From assembly GCA_022823465.1 (NCBI GenBank), contig JAJEHX010000034.1, positions 1 to 64,000 on the forward strand: 64,000 nt of DNA, written 5' to 3'. Positions 27,460-36,819 of this stretch are shown here, piece after piece (the first letter of the stretch is position 1; each line of letters opens with the position of its first letter). The notes below the pieces were generated by a model, which did not search any database, had not been told where the DNA came from, and saw only the letters and a list, made by a program, of their open reading frames with translations. Source of the DNA: Candidatus Latescibacterota bacterium. GTDB lineage: Bacteria; JAAXHH01. Made by a program: the position numbers and the translations under genes.

Positions 27460-28206
27460 ATGATCGAAATCATCCACCTGAGAAAGGCCTTCGGCAAATC
27501 GGTGCTGAAGGACGTCAGCCTGACCATCGAGCCAGGCGAAACCATGGTCATCATCGGCCGCAGCGGATGCGGCAAGAGCGTGCTGCTCAAGCACATCACG
27601 GGACTGTTGCGCCCGGATGGCGGCACCCTCCTGGTGGACGGCAGGGACGTGACCCGATTGACCGGGCACGAACTGGACGAGATCAGGAAGCGGTTCGGTT
27701 TCCTGTTCCAGGCCAGCGCCCTGTTCGATTCCATGACCGTGGGGGAGAACGTGGGAATCGGCCTGAAGGTACATACCGACCGGACCGAGACGGAAATCAG
27801 GGAACGGGTACGGACCTGCCTCCAGATGGTCGGCCTGTCGGGCGTGGAGGAACAGAAGCCCGCGGAGCTGTCGGGCGGCATGCGGAAAAGGGTGGGGCTC
27901 GCCCGGGCTATCGCCATGAATCCGGAGTACATCCTGTATGACGAACCCACCACGGGCCTGGATCCGATCATGGCGGACATCATAAACGACCTGATCCTGG
28001 ACATGAATCAGCGGCTGTCTGTGACGGCGATCGCGGTGACCCATGACATGGTCAGCGCGTACAAGATCGCGGACCGGATCGCCATGCTGCATGACGGGGT
28101 GATTCACATGGTGGGGACGCCGGACGAGATCAGAAACTGCGACGACCCGCTGGTTCAGCAGTTCATTCTCGGCCGGGGCGAGGGCCCCATAAAATCACTG
28201 GAATAG
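27460..28206 (+). CDS. ABC transporter ATP-binding protein, MlaF type
   Basis: This 248-aa ATPase has Walker A IGRSGCGKSVLLKHITG, the Q-loop FLFQASALFDSMTVGENV, signature LSGGMRKRVGLARAIA, Walker B YILYDEPTTGLDP and the H-loop VTHDM. The wording KSVLLKHI and SALFDSMTV is typical of MlaF/Ttg2A, which powers phospholipid movement between the two membranes. No MlaE permease or MlaD MCE protein is adjacent; its neighbours are dnaB and tgt. Confidence 0.85.
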   Translation: MIEIIHLRKAFGKSVLKDVSLTIEPGETMVIIGRSGCGKSVLLKHITGLLRPDGGTLLVDGRDVTRLTGHELDEIRKRFGFLFQASALFDSMTVGENVGIGLKVHTDRTETEIRERVRTCLQMVGLSGVEEQKPAELSGGMRKRVGLARAIAMNPEYILYDEPTTGLDPIMADIINDLILDMNQRLSVTAIAVTHDMVSAYKIADRIAMLHDGVIHMVGTPDEIRNCDDPLVQQFILGRGEGPIKSLE

Positions 28207-28260
28207 TCGTGGACAACTCGACCATGAATAACTGGACAGGAGGACCACGGGTCTCCCGGT

Positions 28261-29418
28261 ATGGCGTCGCTGGACTTTAATCTGCTCGCCGCGGACACGG
28301 CTTCCAACGCGCGGGCCGGGCGCATGAAGACCCCCCACGGCGAGATCCGTACCCCGGTTTTCATGCCCGTGGGGACCCAGGCGACGGTAAAGACGCTGAC
28401 GCCGGCGGAACTGGAAGCCGCCGGCGCGCAGGTCATACTCGGCAACACCTACCACCTGTTTCTCCGCCCGGGACACGAACTGATCCGGGAGATGGGCGGG
28501 CTGCACGGCTTCATGAACTGGCGGCGGCCCATACTCACGGACAGCGGCGGGTACCAGGTTTTCAGCCTGTCGGACCTCAAGTCGATCGCCGAAGAGGGGG
28601 TGACCTTTCAGTCGCACATCGACGGCTCGCGTCATTTGTTCACGCCGGAGTCCGTCATGGAGGTGGAGACGGCGCTCGGCGCCGATATCATCGCGCCCCT
28701 CGACGAGTGTCCGCCCTATCCCTGCGATTACCGGTACGCGAAGGATTCCGCCGCCCTGACGCTGCGTTGGGCGGCCCGGTCCCGTCAACGCTTCGAAGAA
28801 CTGGATGGTGAACGGGCGAATCCCCAGGCGCTTTTCGGCATCGTGCAGGGCAGCGTGTATGAAGACCTCCGGGTCCACTGCGCGCGGGCACTGGTCGACC
28901 AGGAATTCGACGCCTACGCCATCGGCGGCATGTCGATCGGCGAACCGAAGTCGACCATGGGGGACCTGATCGACGCCACCGTCGAATGTCTGCCGGCGGA
29001 CCGGCCCCGCTACCTCATGGGCGCGGGGACGCCGGAGGACCTCGTGGACGCGGTGGGACGGGGAATCGATATGTTCGACTGCGTGATTCCCACGCGCGAG
29101 GGCCGTAACGGCGCGCTCTATACCCGTTCCGGCCGCATCAACATCTACAACGCCCGTTTCAGGGCAGACGCGGAGCCGATCGATGCATCCTGTTCCTGTT
29201 ACGCCTGCCGGACCTTCAGCAGAGCGTACATCCGGCATCTGTTTCGGGCGGGAGAGATACTCGGTCCGCGAATGGGGACCCTGCACAACATACACTTCTA
29301 CGTGGGCCTGGCCGCCGAGATGGGTCAAGCCATCCTGGAGGGACGGTTCTCCACGTGGAGCAGATCGTTTCTGACCGCGTATCACAGTGAAACCGAAAGA
29401 AAGGAGCATGCTCAGTGA
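28261..29418 (+). CDS. tgt: Queuine tRNA-ribosyltransferase
   Basis: It exchanges guanine 34 for the queuosine precursor in GUN-anticodon tRNAs. The 385-aa protein has MKTPHGEIRTPVFMPVGTQ, LTDSGGYQVFSL with the catalytic-site Asp, GGMSIGEPKS, the nucleophile Asp in MFDCVIPTREGRNG, and the zinc ligands CSCYAC followed by His. The bifunctional QueD/FolE steps near 59-60 kb may feed the same pathway. Its stop overlaps the yajC GTG. Confidence 0.96.
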   Translation: MASLDFNLLAADTASNARAGRMKTPHGEIRTPVFMPVGTQATVKTLTPAELEAAGAQVILGNTYHLFLRPGHELIREMGGLHGFMNWRRPILTDSGGYQVFSLSDLKSIAEEGVTFQSHIDGSRHLFTPESVMEVETALGADIIAPLDECPPYPCDYRYAKDSAALTLRWAARSRQRFEELDGERANPQALFGIVQGSVYEDLRVHCARALVDQEFDAYAIGGMSIGEPKSTMGDLIDATVECLPADRPRYLMGAGTPEDLVDAVGRGIDMFDCVIPTREGRNGALYTRSGRINIYNARFRADAEPIDASCSCYACRTFSRAYIRHLFRAGEILGPRMGTLHNIHFYVGLAAEMGQAILEGRFSTWSRSFLTAYHSETERKEHAQ

Positions 29419-29753
29419 TTCAAGACGCCTTTGCCATGGGCCCCTCCGGCGGCGGGGGAGATGCCTCCGGACCGGGATTCCTGATCTCCATGATCCCCAT
29501 CCTGTTGATGTTCGCAATCATCTACCTGCTGCTGATCCGGCCGCAGCAGAAGAAACAGCGGGAACACCAGGCTATGCTGGACGCCCTGCAGAACGGGGAC
29601 AAGGTGGTGACGCAGGGCGGGATCATCGGTGTCATTACCGGCCTGAAAGCGGACGTGGTCACGGTGCGCATCGCCGATGACGTCCGGATCGATCTGCAAC
29701 GCAACGCCATTTCCCGCCTGATCAGCAGCAAGAAGGGCAACAAGGAAGAATAG
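29415..29753 (+). CDS. yajC: Preprotein translocase accessory subunit YajC
   Basis: This 112-aa inner-membrane protein associates with SecDF. It has one transmembrane segment (about 15-38, PGFLISMIPILLMFAIIYLL) followed by the signature IRPQQKKQREHQAML and GDKVVTQGGIIGVI. The GTG at 29415 overlaps the tgt stop and has AAAGGAG upstream. The tgt-yajC pair is conserved, but secD and secF do not follow. Confidence 0.95.
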   Translation: MIQDAFAMGPSGGGGDASGPGFLISMIPILLMFAIIYLLLIRPQQKKQREHQAMLDALQNGDKVVTQGGIIGVITGLKADVVTVRIADDVRIDLQRNAISRLISSKKGNKEE

Positions 29754-29762
29754 GAACCGGAC

Positions 29763-30317
29763 ATGGCGGTCAGACCCATACGCATATACGGTGACCCGGT
29801 TCTCCGGGAGAAAGCACGCCCGGTGGAGGAGACGACGGCAGCGCTTCGCCGGCTGGCGGAGGATATGGTCGATACCATGATCGAAGCGGAGGGCATCGGG
29901 CTTGCCGCGCCGCAGGTGGGCGAGACCGTCCGCATGTACGTGGTGAATCTCGCGGCCATGCGTCCCGAACTCTTCCTGGACCGCGGGGGGCCGTCTCTGG
30001 AGGGAGATCCGGACCACCTGGTGCTGGTGAACCCGCGCGTCGTCAAGCAGGAGGGCGAGCAGACGGGCGAAGAGGGTTGCCTGAGTTTTCCGGAGCTTTA
30101 CGACAAGGTGACCCGGCCCGACGTCGTGCGCGTCGAGGCCACGGACCTGGACGGCCGTCCCCTGGAAATCGAGGGCTGCGGATTGCTGGCCCGGGTCCTG
30201 ATCCACGAATTCGACCACCTCGAAGGCGTCCTTTTCATCGATCACCTCAGCAAGTTCCGCTTCCAGTTCCTCCGCAACCGGTTGAAGAAACTCAAGGCGG
30301 ACAGCCAGGCGGACTGA
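29763..30317 (+). CDS. def: Peptide deformylase
   Basis: It removes the formyl group from new proteins. The 184-aa protein has motif 1 EGIGLAAPQVGE, motif 2 EEGCLSFPEL with the metal Cys, and motif 3 VLIHEFDHLEGVLFID with the two metal His and catalytic Glu. It lies directly before fmt, the usual pairing. A short insertion near residues 65-80 (FLDRGGPSLEGDPDH) is longer than in E. coli. Confidence 0.96.
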   Translation: MAVRPIRIYGDPVLREKARPVEETTAALRRLAEDMVDTMIEAEGIGLAAPQVGETVRMYVVNLAAMRPELFLDRGGPSLEGDPDHLVLVNPRVVKQEGEQTGEEGCLSFPELYDKVTRPDVVRVEATDLDGRPLEIEGCGLLARVLIHEFDHLEGVLFIDHLSKFRFQFLRNRLKKLKADSQAD

Positions 30318-30318
30318 A

Positions 30319-31305
30319 ATGCGCGTGGTCTACATGGGAACGCCCGATTTCGCCGTGCCAGGCCTGGAAGCGCTGATCGGGCGGACGGAACATGAAGTGG
30401 CCGCTATCGTCACTGGCCCCGACCGGCCGAAGGGCCGCGGGCTGAAGACCCTTTCGTCGCCGGTGAAGGACGCGGCCCTGCGTCACGGCCTTCCACTCCT
30501 GCAGCCCGACAAGCTGCGCGATCCGGGTTTCCTGGGCGCCCTGCGGGCCCTGGAGGCCGATCTCTTCGTGGTCGTGGCCTTTCGCATCCTGCCGGCCGTA
30601 CTGCTGAACATACCACGGATAGGCACGGTAAACCTGCATCCTTCCCTGCTTCCCCAATACCGCGGCGCGGCGCCCATACAGTGGGCGGTGATGAGCGGAG
30701 ACGAGGAAACGGGCGTCACCACGTTCCTGGTCGAAAGGCAGGTGGACGCGGGCGACATCCTCTGCCAGGAGACCGTCCCGATCGGACCGGAAGAAACAGC
30801 CGGCGAGCTGCACGACCGCCTGTCCCGTATCGGCGCGGATCTGCTCTCGCGCACGGTGGACCTGCTGGCGGCCGGCGGCGTCAGACCGCGGCCCCAGACG
30901 GGCCATGCGACGCCGGCGCCGAGGATCTCCAGGGAGGACGGCCGCATAGACTGGGGGCTGCCGGCCCGTGCCATACACAACAGGGTGCGGGGCCTGAACC
31001 CGGTCCCCATGGCCTTCACCACCTGGCGGGGAAAAAACCTCCGCGTCATAACGAGCCGGCCCGTGGACCTTGAAGAGGACGGCTTCAGTAAACCGGGCGG
31101 GATCGTCTACGCCGACGAACGCCGGGGCATTACCGTTCAGACGGGAGACGGCGGCCTGGAACTGGTCAGGGTACAGCCCGAGGGACGAAGCCGGATCGAT
31201 GGAGGGGAATTCCTGAGGGGATACCGGCCCGCGGTCGGAGACCGGTTCGGCGCCCCGGACGCGGAGCCCGGCAGCGCGGAGCCCGGCAGCGCGGAGCCCG
31301 GCTGA
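30319..31305 (+). CDS. fmt: Methionyl-tRNA formyltransferase
   Basis: It formylates initiator Met-tRNA. The 328-aa protein has VYMGTPDFAVPGLEAL, the catalytic segment GTVNLHPSLLPQYRGAAPIQWA, GVTTFLVERQVDAGDIL, and a C-terminal tRNA-binding domain (about 210-310). The last 15 residues or so are three copies of AEPGS-like sequence coded by a 15-bp repeat, an addition beyond the normal end of the protein. The stop overlaps rsmB by 1 bp. Confidence 0.96.
   Translation: MRVVYMGTPDFAVPGLEALIGRTEHEVAAIVTGPDRPKGRGLKTLSSPVKDAALRHGLPLLQPDKLRDPGFLGALRALEADLFVVVAFRILPAVLLNIPRIGTVNLHPSLLPQYRGAAPIQWAVMSGDEETGVTTFLVERQVDAGDILCQETVPIGPEETAGELHDRLSRIGADLLSRTVDLLAAGGVRPRPQTGHATPAPRISREDGRIDWGLPARAIHNRVRGLNPVPMAFTTWRGKNLRVITSRPVDLEEDGFSKPGGIVYADERRGITVQTGDGGLELVRVQPEGRSRIDGGEFLRGYRPAVGDRFGAPDAEPGSAEPGSAEPG
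31261..31305. repeat. 15-bp tandem repeat, three units, ending at the fmt stop
   Basis: Units GCGGAGCCCGGCAGC (31261-31275 and 31276-31290) and GCGGAGCCCGGCTGA (31291-31305). It is in frame and codes AEPGS twice then AEPG-stop, extending the Fmt C-terminus. The last unit contains the stop and touches the rsmB start. Confidence 0.9.
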
Positions 31306-32651
31306 TGGGCCGCCCGCTCGGGGCGCGTGAGATCGCCCTGAAGGCGCTGCATCGCGCGGAGATGGGGGACGTCCCGCCGCGCGCCGCCCTCGACGCCTTC
31401 TTCCGGCGGTACGCATGCGGCGACCGGGACAGGGCCTTCGCAACCGAAATGGTATACGGCACGATCCGCTGGCGGCGGCGCCTGGACTGGATGCTCGGTC
31501 AGCTGATGCGCGGAAACCCGGAGTCGTTGACGCCGTGGATTCGCCATATCATTCGCATGGGCCTGTACCAGTTGATGATGTTGGACCGGGTTCCCGATGC
31601 GGCCGCCACCCATGAGTCCGTGCAACTGGCAAGGCGGTACGGACACGAGGGCACCGTCCGTCTGGTCAACGCCATCCTCAGAACGGCCGTTCGAAAGCGG
31701 GACCTGCTGGAGCGGCCGGCAAGCGGGGAAGACCCCGTCACAGCACTCGGCGTCACCCATTCCTACCCCCCGTGGCTGACGAAGCGATGGATCGAGCGTT
31801 ACGGCGTGGAGGCCGCTGCCGCCCTCATGGAGGCAGGGAACCGGACACCGCCCCTTTCCATCCGGGTCAACACGTCGCGGTCCACGCCAAGGGACCTCGC
31901 CGAGACGTTGAAACTACAAGAAATCCCCGTGGAACCGGGCCTGTGGCTCGATGATTTTCTGTCGATCCGCCACGCGGGCAACCTCCGCCGCCTGCCCGCT
32001 CACGAAGCGGGTTTGTTCCAGGTACAGGACGAAAGCGCGGGCCTCGCGGTACGTCTGCTCGGCCCTAAACCGGGCGAGACCGTTGTCGATTTATGTTGCG
32101 CTCCGGGGGGAAAAACGACATATATTGCGCAAATCGTTGGCGCGGGCGGCAGGGTGATCGCCTGCGATACGTCACTGCATCGACTCCGCCGGGTGGAGGA
32201 AAACCGGCGGCGAATGGGGTTGGGGCAGGTGCGTCTCGTCGGCATGGATGGCCGGTCGCCCGGCGTGGATTTCGCGGCCGACCGTGTCCTGGTCGACGTC
32301 CCGTGTTCCGGACTCGGCACCATTGCGCGCCGGCCCGATCTGCGATGGCGGCGAAAGGCGGAGGACCTGGACCGGCTCCGGGTCGAACAACAGGCGCTGC
32401 TGGAAAGCGGCGCCGGGCTGGTGAAGCGGGGCGGCGTCCTGGTGTACAGCACGTGCACCATCGAGCCGGAAGAGAATGAAGAGGTCGTGGCCGCGTTTTG
32501 CGGCAGGCATCCCGGGTTCCGGCTGGAAGAACCCGGAGACTGGCCCGGGGACCTGGCCGGGGTACTGGACGGCGCGGGCAGGGTCGCCACGCTGCCTTCC
32601 ACGCACGGCGTCGACGGGAGTTTTGCGGCGAGGTTTAGAAGAGACGGCTGA
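31305..32651 (+). CDS. rsmB: 16S rRNA (cytosine-967 C5) methyltransferase RsmB
   Basis: This 448-aa protein has an N-terminal NusB-like domain (about 5-145, LGAREIALKALHRAE) and a C-terminal SAM-dependent m5C methyltransferase with VDLCCAPGGKTTYIA, DVPCSGLGTIARRPDLRW (catalytic Cys after Pro) and YSTCTIEPEENE (second Cys). It is expected to modify C967 of 16S rRNA. Position after def-fmt is conserved in many bacteria. Confidence 0.94.
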   Translation: MGRPLGAREIALKALHRAEMGDVPPRAALDAFFRRYACGDRDRAFATEMVYGTIRWRRRLDWMLGQLMRGNPESLTPWIRHIIRMGLYQLMMLDRVPDAAATHESVQLARRYGHEGTVRLVNAILRTAVRKRDLLERPASGEDPVTALGVTHSYPPWLTKRWIERYGVEAAAALMEAGNRTPPLSIRVNTSRSTPRDLAETLKLQEIPVEPGLWLDDFLSIRHAGNLRRLPAHEAGLFQVQDESAGLAVRLLGPKPGETVVDLCCAPGGKTTYIAQIVGAGGRVIACDTSLHRLRRVEENRRRMGLGQVRLVGMDGRSPGVDFAADRVLVDVPCSGLGTIARRPDLRWRRKAEDLDRLRVEQQALLESGAGLVKRGGVLVYSTCTIEPEENEEVVAAFCGRHPGFRLEEPGDWPGDLAGVLDGAGRVATLPSTHGVDGSFAARFRRDG

Positions 32652-32668
32652 CCGCATCGGAGGAAATC

Positions 32669-34003
32669 TTGTTTGAAGAACTTTCCGGCCGCATGGAGGG
32701 GATCGTCAGAAAACTCCGCGGCCAGGGCAAACTGACGGAAAAGAACATCGACGACAGCCTCCGGCAGGTGCGCCGCGCCCTGCTGGAAGCCGATGTGAAT
32801 TTCAAGGTCGCCCGCGCCTTCATCGATACGGTCAAGGAAAAGGCGCTGGGGCAGGGCGTGTTGAGGAACCTGTCCCCGGGGCAGCAGATGGTGGGAGTCG
32901 TCCACCAGGAACTGGTTTCCCTGATGGGCGATGAAGCCGTCGGGATCGCCTTCGCGGAAACGCCCCCGACCGTCGTCATGATGGCCGGCCTGCAGGGATC
33001 CGGAAAGACGACGGCCACGGGGAAGCTGGCCCGTCACTTCCTCGCGGAGGGCCGCCGTCCCATGCTGGCCGCGGCGGACGTCTACCGTCCCGCGGCGGTA
33101 AAACAGCTGCAGGTGCTGGGCGAACAACTGGGCGTGCCGGTCGTATCCCTCGGGGACGGGCGGTCTCCCGAGACGATCTGCAAGGTCGCCGTGGACCGGG
33201 CCGGGCGGGAAGACTGCGACGTGGTCATCCTGGATACGGCGGGACGCCTGCACGTCGACGACGAGATGATGGACGAATTACACGGCATTCGCGAGGCGGT
33301 CCATCCCCATGAAATCCTGCTTGTCGTGGACGGCATGACCGGCCAGGACGCGGTCAACGTGGCGGAGGCCTTCGATCGACGCCTCGACATCGACGGCTGC
33401 ATACTGACGAAAATGGACGGGGACGCCCGGGGCGGCGCGGCACTGTCCATACGGCAGATTACCCGCAAGCCCATCAAGTTCGTGGGGGTCGGCGAGAAAC
33501 TGGACGCCCTGGAAGTGTTCCATCCCGAACGGATGACATCCCGGATCCTGGGGATGGGCGACGTGGTGTCCCTGGTCGAACGCGCGCAGGCCGCGATAGA
33601 CGTGGAGGAAGCGCGTAAGCTGGAGGCGAAGCTTCGCAAGCAGACCTTCGACCTCGAGGATTTCCGGTCGCAACTACAGCAACTGGGGAAAATGGGTTCC
33701 ATGCAGGAACTCGTCGAGATGATGCCCGGCGTCAACAAGAAGGCGTTGAAGGGCATGGATATGGATGAGAAAGCGCTCGTTCGCATGGACGCCATTCTGA
33801 GTTCCATGACCAGACACGAAAGGGCGCGCCCCGTGGTGATCAATGGCAGCAGACGACGGCGTATCGCGCGGGGAAGCGGAACGAGCGTGCAGGAGGTGAA
33901 TCAGTTACTGAAACAGTACCAAATGATGCAGAAGATGATGAAACAGTTGAACCGGCCGGGCGCCATGGAGCAGCTCGGCCATAAGATGTTGCCGTTCAGG
34001 TAG
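32669..34003 (+). CDS. ffh: Signal recognition particle protein Ffh
   Basis: It binds signal peptides and SRP RNA for co-translational membrane targeting. The 444-aa protein has N domain FEELSGRMEGIVRKL, the G domain (GLQGSGKTTATGKLA, DVYRPAAVKQL, DTAGRLHVD, TKMDGDARGGAALS) and the Met-rich M domain (from about 300, with MTRHERARP and RIARGSGTSVQEVNQLLKQ). It begins with TTG 32669 behind CGGAGGAAA. It heads the ffh-rpsP-rimM-trmD-rplS-rnhB-yraN run. Confidence 0.96.
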   Translation: MFEELSGRMEGIVRKLRGQGKLTEKNIDDSLRQVRRALLEADVNFKVARAFIDTVKEKALGQGVLRNLSPGQQMVGVVHQELVSLMGDEAVGIAFAETPPTVVMMAGLQGSGKTTATGKLARHFLAEGRRPMLAAADVYRPAAVKQLQVLGEQLGVPVVSLGDGRSPETICKVAVDRAGREDCDVVILDTAGRLHVDDEMMDELHGIREAVHPHEILLVVDGMTGQDAVNVAEAFDRRLDIDGCILTKMDGDARGGAALSIRQITRKPIKFVGVGEKLDALEVFHPERMTSRILGMGDVVSLVERAQAAIDVEEARKLEAKLRKQTFDLEDFRSQLQQLGKMGSMQELVEMMPGVNKKALKGMDMDEKALVRMDAILSSMTRHERARPVVINGSRRRRIARGSGTSVQEVNQLLKQYQMMQKMMKQLNRPGAMEQLGHKMLPFR

Positions 34004-34018
34004 CTAAAGGAGCGAAAC

Positions 34019-34318
34019 ATGGCAGTGGCCATTCGGCTTCGCCGTACGGGAGCCAAGAAGAGACCTTTTTACCGTATCGTGGTTGCGGACGACAGGGGCC
34101 GCCGGGACGGGAAGTATATCGAAAGCCTGGGCTATTACAACCCCATATCGCCGGAACAACTGGAGATGGACGTGGATAAGGCGATCGACTGGCTCAACCG
34201 CGGCGCCCAGCCGAGCGACACGGTGCGTTCGCTCCTTGTGAAGAGCGGCGCGATGGCGAAGTGGCGCGGCGTAGAACAGGCGGCCGAAGCGGCCGAGACG
34301 ACCGAAGCGGCCGAGTGA
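34019..34318 (+). CDS. rpsP: 30S ribosomal protein S16
   Basis: This 99-aa protein begins [22 protein letters not shown], followed by [15 protein letters not shown]-like sequence, the S16 pattern. The C-terminal tail after about residue 85 is Ala/Glu-rich ([12 protein letters not shown]), coded by short imperfect repeats of GAAGCGGCC type. GGAGCG precedes the ATG. Confidence 0.97.
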   Translation: MAVAIRLRRTGAKKRPFYRIVVADDRGRRDGKYIESLGYYNPISPEQLEMDVDKAIDWLNRGAQPSDTVRSLLVKSGAMAKWRGVEQAAEAAETTEAAE

Positions 34319-34360
34319 GTTGAAACGGATCGCCTGCCGGCGGGCCGGAGCGGGGCGTAA

Positions 34361-34873
34361 GTGAGCGCAGACTGGATCAATATCGGATTCATCCGCAAGC
34401 CCCACGGCCTCAAGGGCTACGTCCGCGTGGAAGGCTTGTCGGACACCCCGGACCGGTTCGAGAACCTGGACCGGATCGGCGTGGAGCTCAGGGACGGCCG
34501 CCGGGAGACGCTTGAGATCGAACGTTGCAGGCCGGACGGGAACAGCTGGTTGATGAAGTTCCTCGGGGTCGACTCGACGGAGCACGCGGAACGGCTTCGC
34601 AGCGCGTACATCCAGGTACCCGAAGATGCCGTCGCCCCGTTGCCAGAGAATGCGTACTATGTATTTGAACTCGAGGGCTGCGCGGTCGTTTCCGAGGAGG
34701 GAGAGGAGATTGGAGTCGTCCGGGAAGTGATGACCATGCCGGCGAACGACGTGTTCGTCGTGGATACGCCGGAAGGAGAGGCGATGATTCCCGTGGTCCG
34801 GGACGTCGTGGTGGAACTCAGTCCCGAGGAATCGAGAATCGTCATACGGAAGATCCCGGGGTTGATCTCTTAG
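34361..34873 (+). CDS. rimM: Ribosome maturation factor RimM
   Basis: This 170-aa protein assists 30S head assembly and binds S19. It starts with WINIGFIRKPHGLKGYVRV (RimM N-terminal domain), and the PRC-barrel half contains AYYVFELEGCAVVSEEGEEIG and FVVDTPEGEAMIPVVRDVV. The start is GTG 34361. The usual KH-domain gene between rpsP and rimM of Gram-positives is absent. Confidence 0.93.
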   Translation: MSADWINIGFIRKPHGLKGYVRVEGLSDTPDRFENLDRIGVELRDGRRETLEIERCRPDGNSWLMKFLGVDSTEHAERLRSAYIQVPEDAVAPLPENAYYVFELEGCAVVSEEGEEIGVVREVMTMPANDVFVVDTPEGEAMIPVVRDVVVELSPEESRIVIRKIPGLIS

Positions 34874-34896
34874 CGGTACAGACTTAGCGGTGCAGA
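34869..34896. repeat. 14-bp direct repeat spanning the rimM stop, two copies
   Basis: CTTAGCGGTACAGA (34869-34882) is followed by CTTAGCGGTGCAGA (34883-34896), differing at one base. The first copy includes the rimM TAG stop. The second supplies a possible GTG start for trmD. Confidence 0.85.
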
Positions 34897-34898
34897 CG

Positions 34899-35726
34899 AT
34901 GCGTATCGACATTCTGACAGCCTTTCCGGGTGTATTCGCGGGCCCCTTTGCCGAAAGCATCGTGGGCCGGGCGTGCAGGAGGGACATGGTGGATATCTTC
35001 ATTCATGACCTCCGCGCGTTTACGACGGACCGGCACAAGACCATCGACGATTACGCCTATGGCGGGAGCCCGGGCATGGTGCTCAAACCGGAGCCCATAT
35101 TCCGGGGCGTAAAACACATTCGACGGCAGGCGGGCAAAGCGTCCCAGGCGGGCAAAGCGTCCCGGGCAGGCGAAGCATCCCGGACGGGCAATGCGCCCCA
35201 GACGGGCAAAGCGTCTCAGGCGGACCGGTCCCGTACCGTGCTGCTTTCGGCCCGGGGCAGGTCCTTTGTGCAGGAGACTGCCAGGTCCTTCGCGGAACTG
35301 GACCAGCTGGTCCTTGTCTGTGGCCATTACAAAGGCGTCGACGAACGCGTGGCGACGGGGCTTGACGCCGAAGAATACTCCGTGGGCGATTTTGTCGTAA
35401 CCGGCGGCGAGATCCCCGCCATGCTGATCACGGACGCCGTAATTCGTCTCCTGCCCGGGGTCCTGGGTGAAATGGCCTCCGCGGTCACGGATTCCCACTA
35501 TGATGGGCTGCTTGGCAATGCCGTGTACACCCGTCCGGAGCGCTTTCAGGACTGTAGCGTGCCCGAGGTTTTGCTTTCCGGGCATCACGAGCGCATAGCA
35601 AGATGGGAAAGGCGGGATGCCTTGAAGAAGACTTTCCAGTGTCGGCCCGACCTGCTGGAAACCGCGGAATTGACTGGAGAAGACATGACTTTTCTGAAAA
35701 CCCTTCAACGGAACGGGAACGGGTAG
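34899..35726 (+). CDS. trmD: tRNA (guanine-37 N1) methyltransferase TrmD
   Basis: It methylates G37 of tRNAs to prevent frameshifting. The SPOUT protein starts [15 protein letters not shown] and has [41 protein letters not shown] and [11 protein letters not shown] chose ATG 34899 (275 aa); a GTG at 34890 would add three residues. Residues about 77-109 are a low-complexity insert (repeats of QAGKAS type) just before the knot strand TVLLSARG, which lengthens the usual loop. Confidence 0.94.
   Translation: MRIDILTAFPGVFAGPFAESIVGRACRRDMVDIFIHDLRAFTTDRHKTIDDYAYGGSPGMVLKPEPIFRGVKHIRRQAGKASQAGKASRAGEASRTGNAPQTGKASQADRSRTVLLSARGRSFVQETARSFAELDQLVLVCGHYKGVDERVATGLDAEEYSVGDFVVTGGEIPAMLITDAVIRLLPGVLGEMASAVTDSHYDGLLGNAVYTRPERFQDCSVPEVLLSGHHERIARWERRDALKKTFQCRPDLLETAELTGEDMTFLKTLQRNGNG
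35128..35226. repeat. 18-bp in-frame tandem repeat inside trmD, about 5.5 units
   Basis: Units start at 35128, 35146, 35164, 35182, 35200 and 35218. The first two are identical (CAGGCGGGCAAAGCGTCC) and the later ones drift. Each codes six residues of the pattern Q/R-A/T-G-K/E/N-A-S/P. It makes a polar, basic insert in TrmD. Confidence 0.92.
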
Positions 35727-35767
35727 CACTGACGCCCGCGATCGTTCGAAAGGACGGAAGCAGCATC

Positions 35768-36112
35768 ATGAACGTACTAGACACGATTACCCAGGACCAT
35801 TTGCGAACCGACCTGCCGGAATTCCGTTCCGGAGACACCATTCGGGTGGAGGTCAAGGTTCGCGAAGGCGACAAGGAACGCGTACAGCTATTCCAGGGTG
35901 TGGTCATCCAGCGTTCCGGCCACGGCATCGGCGAAACAGTCACGGTACGCAAGATTTCTCAGGGCATAGGTGTCGAGCGCATCTTCCCTCTGCACTCGCC
36001 GTCGATGGGAAACATCCAGGTATTGCGCCGGGGCAAGGTACGGCAGTCGCGGATCTATTACCTGAGGAAGCTGAAGGGCAAGGCCGCGCGTATCGCCGAG
36101 CGGCGTAATTGA
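35768..36112 (+). CDS. rplS: 50S ribosomal protein L19
   Basis: This 114-aa protein has the L19 core [42 protein letters not shown] and [11 protein letters not shown], ending with [21 protein letters not shown]. The ATG at 35768 is preceded by GGACGGAAG and gives normal length. Its stop overlaps the rnhB TTG start. Confidence 0.96.
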   Translation: MNVLDTITQDHLRTDLPEFRSGDTIRVEVKVREGDKERVQLFQGVVIQRSGHGIGETVTVRKISQGIGVERIFPLHSPSMGNIQVLRRGKVRQSRIYYLRKLKGKAARIAERRN

Positions 36113-36762
36113 ACACGACCGCAGACGATGCGGAGCGGACCAGACTCCGGTCCATGGCCGTCCTGGAACGATCTCTCCGCGACCGCGGCGTTCGGTACGC
36201 CGCAGGTGTCGACGAGGCGGGGAGGGGCGCCCTGGCCGGCCCCGTGATCGCGGCAGCCGTGATTCTGCCGGATGACGTCATGATGATAACCGGCCTGGAC
36301 GATTCGAAACGCCTCATTCCCGCGAGACGGGATATGCTCTACGACAGGATCACGGACCTCGCCACGGCAGTCGGTGTCGGCCGTTCCGACGCCTCCGTGA
36401 TCGATACCGTGAATATCCGCCGCGCGAATCTCCTCGCCATGAAGGAAGCCGTGGAAGCCCTTTCACCGGCTCCCGGCCATCTGCTCATCGACGGAATCGA
36501 CACCATCGACTGGCAGGGCCCCCAGACCACCGTGGTAGGCGGGGACGCGCGCAGCCTCTCCATCGCGGCCGCTTCCATCATCGCGAAAGTGACCCGGGAC
36601 CGGATCATGGTGGCATGCGACCCGGATTTTCCGGAATACGGGTTCGCCCGTCACAAGGGTTACGGCACGGCGGTGCATCTGGCCGCCCTCGACGCCCATG
36701 GCCCTTCAACCGTGCATCGCCGTTCCTTCCTGCGCAAAAGACGCCACCAGGCCACGGCCTGA
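36109..36762 (+). CDS. rnhB: Ribonuclease HII
   Basis: It degrades RNA in RNA-DNA hybrids and cuts at misinserted ribonucleotides. The signature [22 protein letters not shown] carries the catalytic Asp-Glu pair, with [14 protein letters not shown] (third Asp), [17 protein letters not shown] and a fourth acidic residue in [18 protein letters not shown]. The start may be TTG 36109 (217 aa, overlapping rplS) or ATG 36154 (202 aa). It follows rplS as in many genomes. Confidence 0.94.
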   Translation: MNTTADDAERTRLRSMAVLERSLRDRGVRYAAGVDEAGRGALAGPVIAAAVILPDDVMMITGLDDSKRLIPARRDMLYDRITDLATAVGVGRSDASVIDTVNIRRANLLAMKEAVEALSPAPGHLLIDGIDTIDWQGPQTTVVGGDARSLSIAAASIIAKVTRDRIMVACDPDFPEYGFARHKGYGTAVHLAALDAHGPSTVHRRSFLRKRRHQATA

Positions 36763-36819
36763 CGCCGGCCGGGCCCGATTCGTTTTCCGGTTTACCAACC
36801 CGAAATAGCCCGGCGCAAT

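Noticed and set aside
26464-28107. Minus-strand open frame of 547 codons
   Set aside because: It is antisense to dnaB and the MlaF-type gene and has no motif of its own.
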